A stretch of DNA of 34,427 bases from a virus. The notes under the pieces are model-generated. The model did not search any database, had not been told where the DNA came from, and saw only the letters and a program-made list of their open reading frames with translations. Numbering within the stretch: the first letter of the stretch is position 1; each line of letters opens with the position of its first letter. The position numbers were made by a program, and so were the translations under genes. The DNA lies in the IMG/VR virus record IMGVR_UViG_3300021961_000313, positions 1 to 34,427 of that record; one strand, 5' to 3'. Below are positions 17,113 to 24,387 of this stretch, one piece after another.

Positions 17113-17591
17113 TGAGTAAAAATTGGGTAAAAGATATTTCTAAAATGCATCAAAAGTTTGGTGTCAATGAATGGGTTAGAAAGAATAAAGATAATAAAGA
17201 GTTAATGCGAGAATACCTTATGTTTCGCGTTAATTTCCTTCAAGAAGAATTGACTGAAATTCAAACTCAAATGCATGATGCAGATGAAATTGTTGACGGT
17301 CTTGTTGATCTTTGCGTTGTCGCAATCGGTACAATGGATGCCTTTGGCGTTGATGCAAACAAAGCTTGGGACACCGTTCATAAAGCAAATATGGCAAAAA
17401 AACCTGGTGTTAAAGAAGAACGTCCTAACAAATTTGGTTTACCTGATCTTTCAAAACCTAAAGGTTGGAAATCACCATCACATAAAGGTAATGTTGGACT
17501 ATTAGATCAATATGAATTTGTAAATCTATCTGAATATCTTAAAACGCCTACATGGTCTGAAGTCTTAGAAAAATGGAAGTTTTGGCGATAA
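17112..17591 (+). CDS. MazG-like nucleotide pyrophosphohydrolase
   Basis: All-alpha NTP pyrophosphatases of the MazG/HisE superfamily hydrolyse nucleoside triphosphates to monophosphates. In 159 residues the metal-binding set is visible: EELTE (45-49) and DEIVDGLVDL (58-67), followed by 'NKAWDTVHKANMAKK' (about 83-97), a frequent C-terminal signature of the family. The tail after residue 100 is unusual and Pro/Lys-rich. In this phage it could recycle or cleanse dNTPs, for example limit unmodified nucleotides, but the substrate is not visible. AAAGG lies before the ATG. Confidence 0.8.
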   Translation: MSKNWVKDISKMHQKFGVNEWVRKNKDNKELMREYLMFRVNFLQEELTEIQTQMHDADEIVDGLVDLCVVAIGTMDAFGVDANKAWDTVHKANMAKKPGVKEERPNKFGLPDLSKPKGWKSPSHKGNVGLLDQYEFVNLSEYLKTPTWSEVLEKWKFWR

Positions 17592-17594
17592 ATA

Positions 17595-18521
17595 ATGTAT
17601 TCTCTCACGATCTTTAAATCAATATTTGATAATAAAACAGATAAGCGAATGGACTTTGATAATTGGTCAGAGTTCGAAAGTTTACTTGTTGAATTATCAC
17701 AAAAGAACGTGAAGTCAAAAAAAGAAGCATCACTTATATCTCCTGCGGTATATTTACCTAATACAACACGAGCAAATGCAAACGTAACTCATTGGGCAAA
17801 GTGGGCTGCAGTTGATATTGATGAATACGAAATAGATAATAAAAGTTTACAAGAAGAACTTAATAAGACACTTGGTGATTATTATTATGTTTGTTATTCT
17901 ACTGCAAGTTCAACTATTGACTTTCCAAAGTTTCGTATTATATTTCCTTTAGCCAATGCTGTTGAAGCCAATAATATTAAACATTTTTGGTTTGCTTTGA
18001 ACTCATTCATTGAATCAATGGGCGATAAACAAACTAAAGATCTTAGTCGTATGTATTATATTCCAGCACAATATGAAAACGCAAACAATTTTTTATTTAT
18101 TAATAAAGGTAAATTTATTGAGCCACTTGAATTGATGGCAAAATATCCTTATCGTAATGAAATAAGAGGTTTGAATTTCTTTGATAATTTACCTGATGCT
18201 ATTCAAAAAGAAATAATACAATATCGTAAAGATCAATCTGAGAATAATACAATCACTTGGACATCGTATCACAATTGTCCATTTGTTAATAAAAACCTTG
18301 TGATAGAATATAAAAGCATATCAAATACTGGTTGGTATCATTTGATGTATAAGATAATGGTATCAATTGCCGGTAATGCTATAAAAAGAAAATATCCAAT
18401 TACAGCAGAAGAAGTTGAAAAGCTTTGTAAAGAACTTGATATGGAAACAGGTAACTGGTATGAAAACCGACCACTCATTAAAGAAGCAAACAGAGCAATT
18501 GAATTTTGCTATAAAGGATAA
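17595..18521 (+). CDS. Primase-polymerase (AEP)-like protein
   Basis: A 308-residue protein whose middle resembles archaeo-eukaryotic primase-like domains of phage replication proteins: motif I AAVDID (71-76, with the Asp-x-Asp pair 74/76), then YSTAS (101-105), PKFRIIFPL (111-119), and a third acidic position in KDLSRMYYIPAQY (148-160). In typical members the second motif is YSTxS with a His nearby; here that His is absent. The C-terminal third (about 210-308) is a separate helical part. T4 phages use a DnaG-type primase (gp61), so this would be an extra enzyme. Family fit is moderate. Confidence 0.6.
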   Translation: MYSLTIFKSIFDNKTDKRMDFDNWSEFESLLVELSQKNVKSKKEASLISPAVYLPNTTRANANVTHWAKWAAVDIDEYEIDNKSLQEELNKTLGDYYYVCYSTASSTIDFPKFRIIFPLANAVEANNIKHFWFALNSFIESMGDKQTKDLSRMYYIPAQYENANNFLFINKGKFIEPLELMAKYPYRNEIRGLNFFDNLPDAIQKEIIQYRKDQSENNTITWTSYHNCPFVNKNLVIEYKSISNTGWYHLMYKIMVSIAGNAIKRKYPITAEEVEKLCKELDMETGNWYENRPLIKEANRAIEFCYKG

Positions 18522-18525
18522 TATT

Positions 18526-19011
18526 ATGGATGAAATATTTAATTTGATTAATAATCATAAAATTACAGTAGAGCAACATCACCTTGACTATATTGAAAAT
18601 GAATTTAAAAAGAACTATGCGGATAAAAGAATAAATTGTGATTCACTTTTATTAGAGTGCGATTTAATACATAAAGGTTTAGTAGATAAACCTACTGATA
18701 AAGCTCATGATTTCATACAAAATGGCTTTAAGGTTGACGTAAAAGAAATAGATAAATGGCATAATATTAATGATGGTAAATTAAATTGGATGAAAACTTG
18801 TACATTATCTGGAGATGTGACGCATTATCTTACGTATCGAGCAAGAGGCCGAGATAAGTCCCGTATTTATGTATGTGGCGATAAAGTAACTATTGAAGCG
18901 ATTGAAATTTGTGAAGCAAAAGAATATCTTAGCCGCGCTAATAGAAGTCAATTTAGTGGTCATTATATTACTCCACTTCCCTATTTACATTCCAATGAAA
19001 ATGTAGTATAA
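18526..19011 (+). CDS. Hypothetical protein
   Basis: A 161-residue soluble protein. I start at ATG 18526 (AAAGGATAATATT upstream) rather than further up in frame, because the longer version would overlap the previous gene by over 100 nt. Charged N-terminal half; the C-terminal half (DKWHNINDGKLNWMKTC, then RARGRDKSRIYVCGDKVTI) looks globular. No family recognised. The next promoter lies inside its last codons. Confidence 0.7.
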   Translation: MDEIFNLINNHKITVEQHHLDYIENEFKKNYADKRINCDSLLLECDLIHKGLVDKPTDKAHDFIQNGFKVDVKEIDKWHNINDGKLNWMKTCTLSGDVTHYLTYRARGRDKSRIYVCGDKVTIEAIEICEAKEYLSRANRSQFSGHYITPLPYLHSNENVV

Positions 19012-19012
19012 T
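18984..19012 (+). promoter_or_regulatory. Promoter for 19045-21230 operon
   Basis: CTATTTACATT with TTTACA at 18984-18989, 17 nt, TATAAT at 19007-19012, embedded in the 3' end of the preceding gene; the ATG is 33 nt beyond the -10 box. Confidence 0.75.
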
Positions 19013-19044
19013 AGAAACATATATACAATCGAAAGGAATAATTA

Positions 19045-19386
19045 ATGCGTGAATCAATCAAAGTACTGCAAGAATGCGCTGAATTGCAAGATCGTAAATC
19101 TCGTGACTATCAAAATGAAAATTCACATATTGTACAAGCAGATTATTATCCACGTGGTATTGCATCTATTATGGATATTATTCATGCTAAAACTTTACGT
19201 TTGTGGTCTGTACTTGAAGCAATGGAACATGATCCAGATTATCAACCAAATTTTGAGTCTATTGAAGACTCATTTAAAGATCTAATTAATTATGCTTCAT
19301 TTGGCGTATCTTATTGCCGCGGCAAAATTCCTGGCCAAAAATTAGATCGTGACTTCCTTAATCGTAAAAAAGCAGGAGATGAATAA
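19045..19386 (+). CDS. Small helical protein, DUF1599/Nmad1-like
   Basis: 113 residues, GAAAGGA before the ATG. The spacing of AELQDRKSRDYQNE (about 12-25), IMDIIHAKTLRLWSVLE (42-58) and SIEDSFKDLINYASFGVSY (71-89) recalls DUF1599, described as a nucleotide-modification-associated domain: a Lys/Arg-Asp-Tyr start, a helix with 'K..R', and a final 'D...DL.NYA'. If right, a role in modified-nucleotide metabolism fits the neighbouring genes. The match is from memory of the pattern, not an alignment. Confidence 0.5.
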   Translation: MRESIKVLQECAELQDRKSRDYQNENSHIVQADYYPRGIASIMDIIHAKTLRLWSVLEAMEHDPDYQPNFESIEDSFKDLINYASFGVSYCRGKIPGQKLDRDFLNRKKAGDE

Positions 19387-19682
19387 TGTTTATTGTAGAA
19401 GATAATAAATCTAAACAAATATATACTCACGTAGAATCAACCCAGAAAGTGTCTATCTATCCTGATTATACTAAACATACGTATACGCCACGCTTTCATG
19501 TTCATAATTATAAGCCTTCAACCAAACAGCATAAGCAGCGCAGTTTTAAGGCTTTTAAAAATATGACTGTTGCGCGTAATTGGGCAGATGAAGTATGTAG
19601 TATGTTGCCTAAAGAAGACGCTGGTGATGTACATGCCATCGCTAAAATTGTAAAAGTTATTAAAGAAAGAAATAAAAAATGA
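19386..19682 (+). CDS. Small basic hypothetical protein
   Basis: 98 residues, start overlapping the previous stop by one base (GAATAATG with GGAGATG upstream). The middle is rich in His, Lys and aromatic residues (YTPRFHVHNYKPSTKQHKQR, about 33-52), the C-terminus ends in basic residues. No family recognised; nucleic-acid binding is possible from composition only. Confidence 0.7.
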   Translation: MFIVEDNKSKQIYTHVESTQKVSIYPDYTKHTYTPRFHVHNYKPSTKQHKQRSFKAFKNMTVARNWADEVCSMLPKEDAGDVHAIAKIVKVIKERNKK

Positions 19683-20074
19683 TTGAATATCGTACTAATA
19701 CTAATGATATTGGCGGAACAATTGTAAAACAAGATCATCGTTATATTGTAAAAGATAATAATACACTTAAAAATCTTGTAGTATCAAGCACTGAACTTTA
19801 TCCTGGGAAAGAAACAACAGGTCATTTCCATAATGGTCAAGAAGAAGTATATTTTTTTGTTGAAGGCAAAGGTGTAATGTGGGTTAACAAACAAGAATTT
19901 GAAGTAAAAGAAGGCGATGTTGTTCTTATACCTGATGGGGCCTTCCATAAAGTATTTAATAGCGCTTCAAGAAAAGATAAAAAAGCAAAAGCTCTTCGAT
20001 TTATTTGTGTTTTTGATGGAGCACGTGGAAAGAAAAAGGGGTTTTTTAGTCGAATTAAAGATCTATTCAAATAA
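19679..20074 (+). CDS. Cupin-domain protein (sugar-isomerase-like)
   Basis: A 131-residue single-cupin protein with both cupin motifs: GHFHNGQEEVYFFVEGKG (about 44-61; metal ligands His45, His47, Glu52) and GDVVLIPDGAFHKVFN (about 74-89; His85). This is the arrangement of type II mannose-6-phosphate isomerase-like cupins and of small sugar-binding cupins. Next to a phosphomannomutase-like gene, a role in making hexose phosphates is reasonable, but a cupin of this size could also only bind a sugar. The C-terminus is strongly basic (KKKGFFSRIKDLFK). Overlaps the previous gene by 4 nt and the next by one. Confidence 0.8.
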   Translation: MIEYRTNTNDIGGTIVKQDHRYIVKDNNTLKNLVVSSTELYPGKETTGHFHNGQEEVYFFVEGKGVMWVNKQEFEVKEGDVVLIPDGAFHKVFNSASRKDKKAKALRFICVFDGARGKKKGFFSRIKDLFK

Positions 20075-20820
20075 TGAAATATATTTTTGATATTGACGGT
20101 ACTTTGACACCAAGTAGAGGTACAATTGATTCTAAGTTTAAAGAATTTTGTTTAGACTTTTTTAATAAACACGATGTTTATTTAGTAACAGGTTCTGATA
20201 GACCAAAAACAATTGAGCAAATTGGTGAAGATCTCTATAATAAAGCAAAAGTTGTTTATAATTGTGCAGGTAATGACGTATATGTAGCTGAAACAAATGT
20301 GTATCGTTCTGATTGGAAGCTTGAAAATTCAATTTTATTCTGGTTAAGAAATGCTTTACAAAAATCAAAATATCATACAAAAACCGGTAAACATATAGAA
20401 CATCGTATTGGATTGGTAAATTTTAGTATTGTTGGAAGAAATGCTACCGAACAACAAAGAAAAGAATATTATCAATATGATTGTATAAGTCATGAACGAG
20501 CAGTTATTGCGCAAGAACTTAATAAATTGTTTGGCGATAAAATTGATGTGACTGTGGCTGGAGAAACAGGTATTGATATTGTAAAACTCGGTTCTGATAA
20601 ATCACAAATTGTACCAGATTTCAACGGTCAAGATATTGTATTTTTTGGTGATAAAACTGAAAAAGGTGGTAATGATTATACAATTGCTGAAGCTTTTAAA
20701 AAACGTAAACAATCAATAATTATGAGTGCTCAATTGCAAGAAGATGTTGAAATAACTCAGGTGATTGTACCTGTTGAAAATTGGAAAGACACATGGGAAG
20801 TATTAAAAACAATAAATTAA
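20074..20820 (+). CDS. Phosphomannomutase-like HAD enzyme (eukaryotic PMM type)
   Basis: Phosphomannomutases of the HAD type interconvert hexose-6-phosphate and hexose-1-phosphate. The 248-residue product (human PMM about 246) shows HAD motif I FDIDGTLTPSR (Asp6, Asp8), the PMM-specific cap block RIGLVNFSIVGRNATEQQR (about 112-130; human PMM: NGMLNVSPIGR.C..EER) and the C-terminal FFGDKTEKGGNDY (about 191-203; PMM: FFGD.T..GGND). This version is mostly eukaryotic and rare in bacteria. It would feed mannose-1-phosphate or glucose-1-phosphate to nucleotide-sugar synthesis. Starts on the last base of the cupin stop. Confidence 0.85.
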   Translation: MKYIFDIDGTLTPSRGTIDSKFKEFCLDFFNKHDVYLVTGSDRPKTIEQIGEDLYNKAKVVYNCAGNDVYVAETNVYRSDWKLENSILFWLRNALQKSKYHTKTGKHIEHRIGLVNFSIVGRNATEQQRKEYYQYDCISHERAVIAQELNKLFGDKIDVTVAGETGIDIVKLGSDKSQIVPDFNGQDIVFFGDKTEKGGNDYTIAEAFKKRKQSIIMSAQLQEDVEITQVIVPVENWKDTWEVLKTIN

Positions 20821-21230
20821 TAATAGGATTTACTGCATCAGCATTTGATTTGTTGCATGCTGGTCATGTACAGATGCTACGCGAAGCAAAAGAACAGTGT
20901 GATTATCTTATTTGTGGCTTACAGATCGATCCAAGTCTTGATCGATCTAATAAAAATAAACCTGCTCAAACAATAGTTGAACGTTATACTCAATTGATTG
21001 CTTTAAAATATGTTGATGAAATTATTCCATATTCAACAGAAGAGGATCTTGAAGATATATTATCTCTTTATCCAATTAATGTAAGGATACTTGGAGAAGA
21101 ATACCGTGATAAAGATTTTACAGGCAAAACTATTTGTCAAACCCGTGGCATCAAATTATATTTTAATCGTCGTGATCATAGGTTTTCTTCTTCAAGTCTA
21201 CGTAATAAAGTTCAAACTTTACATTCATAA
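20793..21230 (+). CDS. Cytidylyltransferase-like nucleotidyltransferase
   Basis: A 145-residue protein of the TagD / RfaE C-terminal-like group, which transfers CMP or AMP to a phosphorylated alcohol or sugar. Visible: FDLLHAGHVQMLREAK with HAGH at 22-25, and the late RFSSSSLRNK, which corresponds to the second nucleotide-binding motif. I start at ATG 20793, with GGAAAGA about 5 nt upstream; an in-frame TTG at 20781 lacks a better site. It overlaps the PMM-like gene by 28 nt, so the two are tightly linked. The product could be CDP- or ADP-activated; the sequence does not decide. Confidence 0.82.
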   Translation: MGSIKNNKLIIGFTASAFDLLHAGHVQMLREAKEQCDYLICGLQIDPSLDRSNKNKPAQTIVERYTQLIALKYVDEIIPYSTEEDLEDILSLYPINVRILGEEYRDKDFTGKTICQTRGIKLYFNRRDHRFSSSSLRNKVQTLHS

Positions 21231-21235
21231 ATCTA

Positions 21236-21264
21236 TTTACAATCTTTATTTTTTATGGTATAAT
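21236..21264 (+). promoter_or_regulatory. Promoter for 42/DNA-modification operon
   Basis: CTATTTACAATC with TTTACA at 21236-21241, 17 nt, TATAAT at 21259-21264 (extended TGGTATAAT). The gene 42 ATG is 32 nt beyond the -10 box, with AAAAGGA as ribosome binding site. Confidence 0.78.
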
Positions 21265-21296
21265 AGTACCATAATCAAATCAAAAGGACTTACGCT

Positions 21297-21941
21297 ATGA
21301 ATGTACAAAATATTCGAGATATATTTAAAGAAAATCTATATAATGAAGATTTTGTCATTGACAAAACTGGTGTTAAACTACTTGAAATTGTTGGTGCATC
21401 TTTTATTGCCGATGAAGACACAATCTTTGGTAAAGTTAATTACGATTATGTTAAACGTGAAATTGAATGGTATAATTCGCAAGATCTCAATGTGAATGCT
21501 ATTCCTGGCAATATTCCAAAAATCTGGCAAGACATTTCTGATCGTGATGGTTTTATCAACAGTAACTATGGCTGGTGCATTTTCTCTAAAGAAAACCATG
21601 ACCAATATCAAAACGTTCTGAATGAGCTAAATAATAATCCTCGTTCACGTCGAGCAACAATGATATATACAAGACCAACAATGTGGAATGATTACAATCG
21701 TAATGGTATGTCTGATTTCATGTGCACTAATGCTGTTCAATATGTAGTTCGTGATAATAAACTTGATTGTATAGTACAAATGCGAAGCAATGATGTCGTC
21801 TATGGCTATAAGAATGATCGTGCTTGGCAGAAATACGTACTCGAAAATCTTGCTAAAGAATTGCGCGTTGAAGTTGGCAATATCCATTGGCAAGTCGGTT
21901 CACTCCATGTTTATGAAGCTCATTTTGAATTGGTGAAATAA
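21297..21941 (+). CDS. 42: dCMP hydroxymethylase gp42
   Basis: gp42 converts dCMP to 5-hydroxymethyl-dCMP with methylene-tetrahydrofolate, so that the phage builds hmC DNA. The protein is strikingly like T4 gp42: FVIDKTGVKLLEIVGASFIADE (T4: FVVDKTGVKTIEIIGASFVADE), INSNYGW, RRATMIYTRP, GMSDFMCTN with nucleophile Cys143, and QMRSNDVVYGYKND with Asp174. The Cys-to-Asp distance (31) equals T4 Cys148-Asp179, the Asp that marks hydroxymethylase over thymidylate synthase. It ends at HVYEAHFELVK, 214 residues against 246 in T4, lacking about 30 C-terminal residues. The stop overlaps the deaminase start by one base. Very secure. Confidence 0.96.
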   Translation: MNVQNIRDIFKENLYNEDFVIDKTGVKLLEIVGASFIADEDTIFGKVNYDYVKREIEWYNSQDLNVNAIPGNIPKIWQDISDRDGFINSNYGWCIFSKENHDQYQNVLNELNNNPRSRRATMIYTRPTMWNDYNRNGMSDFMCTNAVQYVVRDNKLDCIVQMRSNDVVYGYKNDRAWQKYVLENLAKELRVEVGNIHWQVGSLHVYEAHFELVK

Positions 21942-22387
21942 TGAATATAAAATGGAAAAAGCGCTATCTAAAATTAGCTAAAGAAATATCTGATTGGTCA
22001 AAAGATCCAAGTACAAAAGTTGGTGCTATTATTGTTGGATCAAAAGGACAAGTAATATCGCAAGGTTATAATGGATTCCCTCGTGGTGTCTTTGATGATA
22101 TTGAACGATACCAAAATCGTGATGATAAATTAAAATATGTAGTTCATGCAGAAGCAAATGCAATATATAATGCTGCTCAAAATGGATCTGCTTTGAATGG
22201 GGCTTATCTTTTTGTTCATGGTTTACCAGTTTGTAACGAATGCGCAAAAGCAATCATTCAAGTTGGTATTAGACATATTGTGGTAAGTAAAGCTTCTGCC
22301 GAAAAAAATATTTCTAAATGGCAAGAGTCTTTTCTATTAACAAAAAAGATGTTTGAAGAAGCATCTGTTGAATTGGAAATATTATAA
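21941..22387 (+). CDS. cd: dCMP deaminase
   Basis: Deaminates dCMP to dUMP, the precursor of dTMP, balancing the T and hmC pools. In 148 residues: N-terminal WKKRYLKLAKEISDWSKDPSTKVGAIIV (family start), zinc motif HAEAN (His69, catalytic Glu71) and PVCNEC (Cys98, Cys101). Length is shorter than T4 Cd (193), nearer the bacterial ComEB form. T4 gp42, Cd and thymidylate synthase work in one dNTP-synthesising complex; here 42 and cd are translationally coupled. Confidence 0.93.
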   Translation: MNIKWKKRYLKLAKEISDWSKDPSTKVGAIIVGSKGQVISQGYNGFPRGVFDDIERYQNRDDKLKYVVHAEANAIYNAAQNGSALNGAYLFVHGLPVCNECAKAIIQVGIRHIVVSKASAEKNISKWQESFLLTKKMFEEASVELEIL

Positions 22388-22396
22388 AGGATTAAA

Positions 22397-23215
22397 ATGA
22401 AAATAATAATACCTACACTTGGTAGAATGGATAAACAAGTCACTTATCATAATCTACCTGATCATTGGAAAAAGCATACAAGCTTTGTTGTTCAAGATCA
22501 TGAATATGCTGAAATGGATAAACGCTTTCCTGGCCAAGTTTATGGCTTACCTGCTAATATTAAAAGAATTGCTCCTACACGTAATTGGATATATAATAAA
22601 TTTACTGCTGATCGTTATTTTGTAATGGATGATGATTTATCATTTATAGTGAAAGAACCAAATCCAGATCCTAAAGGAACAGTTTGGTTAACACGTAAAA
22701 TGACTGATAATGATTTTGATGATAGTATAAAACAAGTAGAAGATTGGATGGATGAAGGTATAGTTTATGGTTGCTTTAATCCTACTTGGGTTATGCCAAG
22801 TTTATCTGGATATCCATTTTCAGAAAATGGTAGAATTATGACTAATTGCTTTTTTAATGGACCTAAGCTTCCTCAAGGAATTCAATGGGAACGCGTTGAT
22901 GCTGCAGAGGATTTTGATGTTAATTTACAATTATTAACTCAAGGTTTTGCGAATAGAATAAGTGGTAGATATATGGTATGTCCATCTGAAACAAATGCCG
23001 AAGGTGGTTGTTCAACATGGAGAACATTAGAACTTCATAATGAATCACAAAGAAAACTGCACGAACTTTGGCCTAATTTTGTTAAATTGAGAGAGAAAGA
23101 AGTAAAATCTGGCCCATGGAAAGGACAGAAAAAACTCGTTACTACTATATACCATAAGAAAGCTTTTGCTTCTTCACAAAAACCTGAAGTTGATTTAGAG
23201 GAGTTATTTGGATGA
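22397..23215 (+). CDS. GT-A glycosyltransferase, TAGT-like, probable hmC DNA glycosyltransferase
   Basis: A 272-residue protein starting MKIIIPTLGRMDKQ, followed by a nucleotide-sugar-binding half with APTRNWIYNK (55-64) and the metal-binding DDD in FVMDDDLSF (about 74-82). A later acidic AAEDFDVNLQLL block (about 173-184) would suit the catalytic region. The start, the 'ptRNwi...DDD' core and the length resemble the TET-associated glycosyltransferases of phages that sugar-tag hydroxymethylcytosine. It occupies the place of T4 beta-glucosyltransferase, directly after 42. It ends in VDLEELFG, the same tail type as the polymerase (VNLEDLFG), which suggests docking on gp45. GT-A fold is quite sure; DNA as acceptor is an inference from context. 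Confidence 0.75.
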   Translation: MKIIIPTLGRMDKQVTYHNLPDHWKKHTSFVVQDHEYAEMDKRFPGQVYGLPANIKRIAPTRNWIYNKFTADRYFVMDDDLSFIVKEPNPDPKGTVWLTRKMTDNDFDDSIKQVEDWMDEGIVYGCFNPTWVMPSLSGYPFSENGRIMTNCFFNGPKLPQGIQWERVDAAEDFDVNLQLLTQGFANRISGRYMVCPSETNAEGGCSTWRTLELHNESQRKLHELWPNFVKLREKEVKSGPWKGQKKLVTTIYHKKAFASSQKPEVDLEELFG

Positions 23216-24024
23216 GAATATTAGTAACAGGAAGTAGTGGATTTATTGGATCACATTTAGTAAAATATTTAAATGATGATGGTCATAGCGTTATACCATG
23301 GGATTCGAAAATCGGGTTAGATATTCGTGACATTAAATCAGTAGATGAATTTGATTTTGTTATTCATTTGGCAGCATTCGCAGATGTAAGAAGAAGTATT
23401 GAACATCCTCAAGAATATTGGGACAATAATGTAACACCAACAACAGCTCTTCAAAAATTATGTTATGACCAATCAGTTCCTTTATTATATGCTTCTTCGT
23501 CATGTGTAACTTCTTGGCATAAATCACCATATGGATTAAGTAAAAAGGTAAATGAAGAAACGGCCAGACCTGGACAAGTAGGTCTTCGATTTACAACAGT
23601 ATATGGACCAAGATGTCGTGAAAGTATGTTTATCCCAAAACTTATCACAGGTTCTTTAGAATATGCAACTGATCATATACGAGATTTTATTTATGTGAGT
23701 GATGTTGTAAGAGCAATTATTCTTCTAATGTATAAAATGAATGCTGGATATGAACGACTTGATCCTTATTATGATGTTGGAACAGGTAAAGGAAATAAAG
23801 TTTGTGATATTGCCAGAATTAGAATGAATGTAAAAGTAAAGCCAGGTAATGATTGTGAAGCACTTGATAATACTGCAGATATTACACCATTGAAAAAATT
23901 TGGTTGGTCACCAAAAGTTGACGTCAAAGAATATCTTAATGATCCAATATCTTTAAACGATTTTCAAAAATCTATTTACTTTGACCTTGATGCGTTATAT
24001 AATGATATAGAAAAAAATAATTAA
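23212..24024 (+). CDS. NAD-dependent sugar epimerase/dehydratase (extended SDR)
   Basis: Extended short-chain dehydrogenases of this kind act on nucleotide sugars (4-epimerases, 4,6-dehydratases, UDP-xylose synthase). In 270 residues: NAD-binding GSSGFIGSH (7-15), VIHLAAFADV (50-59), ASSSCV (94-99), active-site YGLSK (Tyr107, Lys111), RFTTVYGPR (126-134) and RDFIYVSDVVRAI (157-169). The substrate-binding C-terminus is shorter than in GalE (338). It overlaps the glycosyltransferase by 4 nt, so it probably makes or modifies the donor for it. Which reaction cannot be told by eye. Confidence 0.88.
   Translation: MRILVTGSSGFIGSHLVKYLNDDGHSVIPWDSKIGLDIRDIKSVDEFDFVIHLAAFADVRRSIEHPQEYWDNNVTPTTALQKLCYDQSVPLLYASSSCVTSWHKSPYGLSKKVNEETARPGQVGLRFTTVYGPRCRESMFIPKLITGSLEYATDHIRDFIYVSDVVRAIILLMYKMNAGYERLDPYYDVGTGKGNKVCDIARIRMNVKVKPGNDCEALDNTADITPLKKFGWSPKVDVKEYLNDPISLNDFQKSIYFDLDALYNDIEKNN
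23975..24003 (+). promoter_or_regulatory. Promoter for uvsX-41 operon (inside the SDR gene)
   Basis: TCTATTTACTT with TTTACT at 23975-23980, 17 nt, TATAAT at 23998-24003, lying in the last 50 nt of the coding region. The next ATG is 43 nt beyond the -10 box. Confidence 0.65.
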
Positions 24025-24045
24025 ACAAACTTAAAGGATTATATT

Positions 24046-24375
24046 ATGAAAAAAATCATGCATGCCAGTGAAATTGGATCAACGCTTACTTATCAAGAAG
24101 GCTATAAAGGCAAAGCAGTCTATAAGACTCTTGACCGTGGCCACTATGCTATTGAGGCAAATAACATTATTATGGAAAATGCTAAAACAGGTGAAAAGTT
24201 TGAACTAGGCAATTGTAAACCAATTTCATCTAAGAAACTATTCGCATCAAACATGACACTTCCACAAAGCGAATTACTACAAACTTTCCCAGGTTTGATA
24301 CAAAAATTCTTTACAGAACGTGGTTCATGGAGTGATAAAACCGCATGGATGATTAATTACTCAGACGCTAAATAA
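24046..24375 (+). CDS. Conserved hypothetical protein before uvsX
   Basis: 109 residues, AAAGGATTATATT before the ATG. Soluble, mixed composition; a beta-rich first half (HASEIGSTLTYQEGYKGKAVY) and a helical second half (LPQSELLQTFPGLIQKFF). No family recognised. Its more balanced codon use suggests good expression. Co-operonic with uvsX, 12 nt upstream of it. Confidence 0.75.
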   Translation: MKKIMHASEIGSTLTYQEGYKGKAVYKTLDRGHYAIEANNIIMENAKTGEKFELGNCKPISSKKLFASNMTLPQSELLQTFPGLIQKFFTERGSWSDKTAWMINYSDAK

Positions 24376-24387
24376 AGGAAATATTAT

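Noticed and set aside
18415-18525. N-terminal extension of the 18526 gene
   Set aside because: It would overlap the previous gene by more than 100 nt and is out-of-frame reading of it; AAAGGA precedes 18526.
21216-21245. A second TTTACA (around 21218) just before the 21236 promoter
   Set aside because: No TATAAT-like box stands 16-18 nt downstream of it; it is part of the end of the nucleotidyltransferase gene.
21297-21941. Thymidylate synthase instead of dCMP hydroxymethylase
   Set aside because: The protein follows T4 gp42 almost word for word and has Asp174 where thymidylate synthases have Asn.
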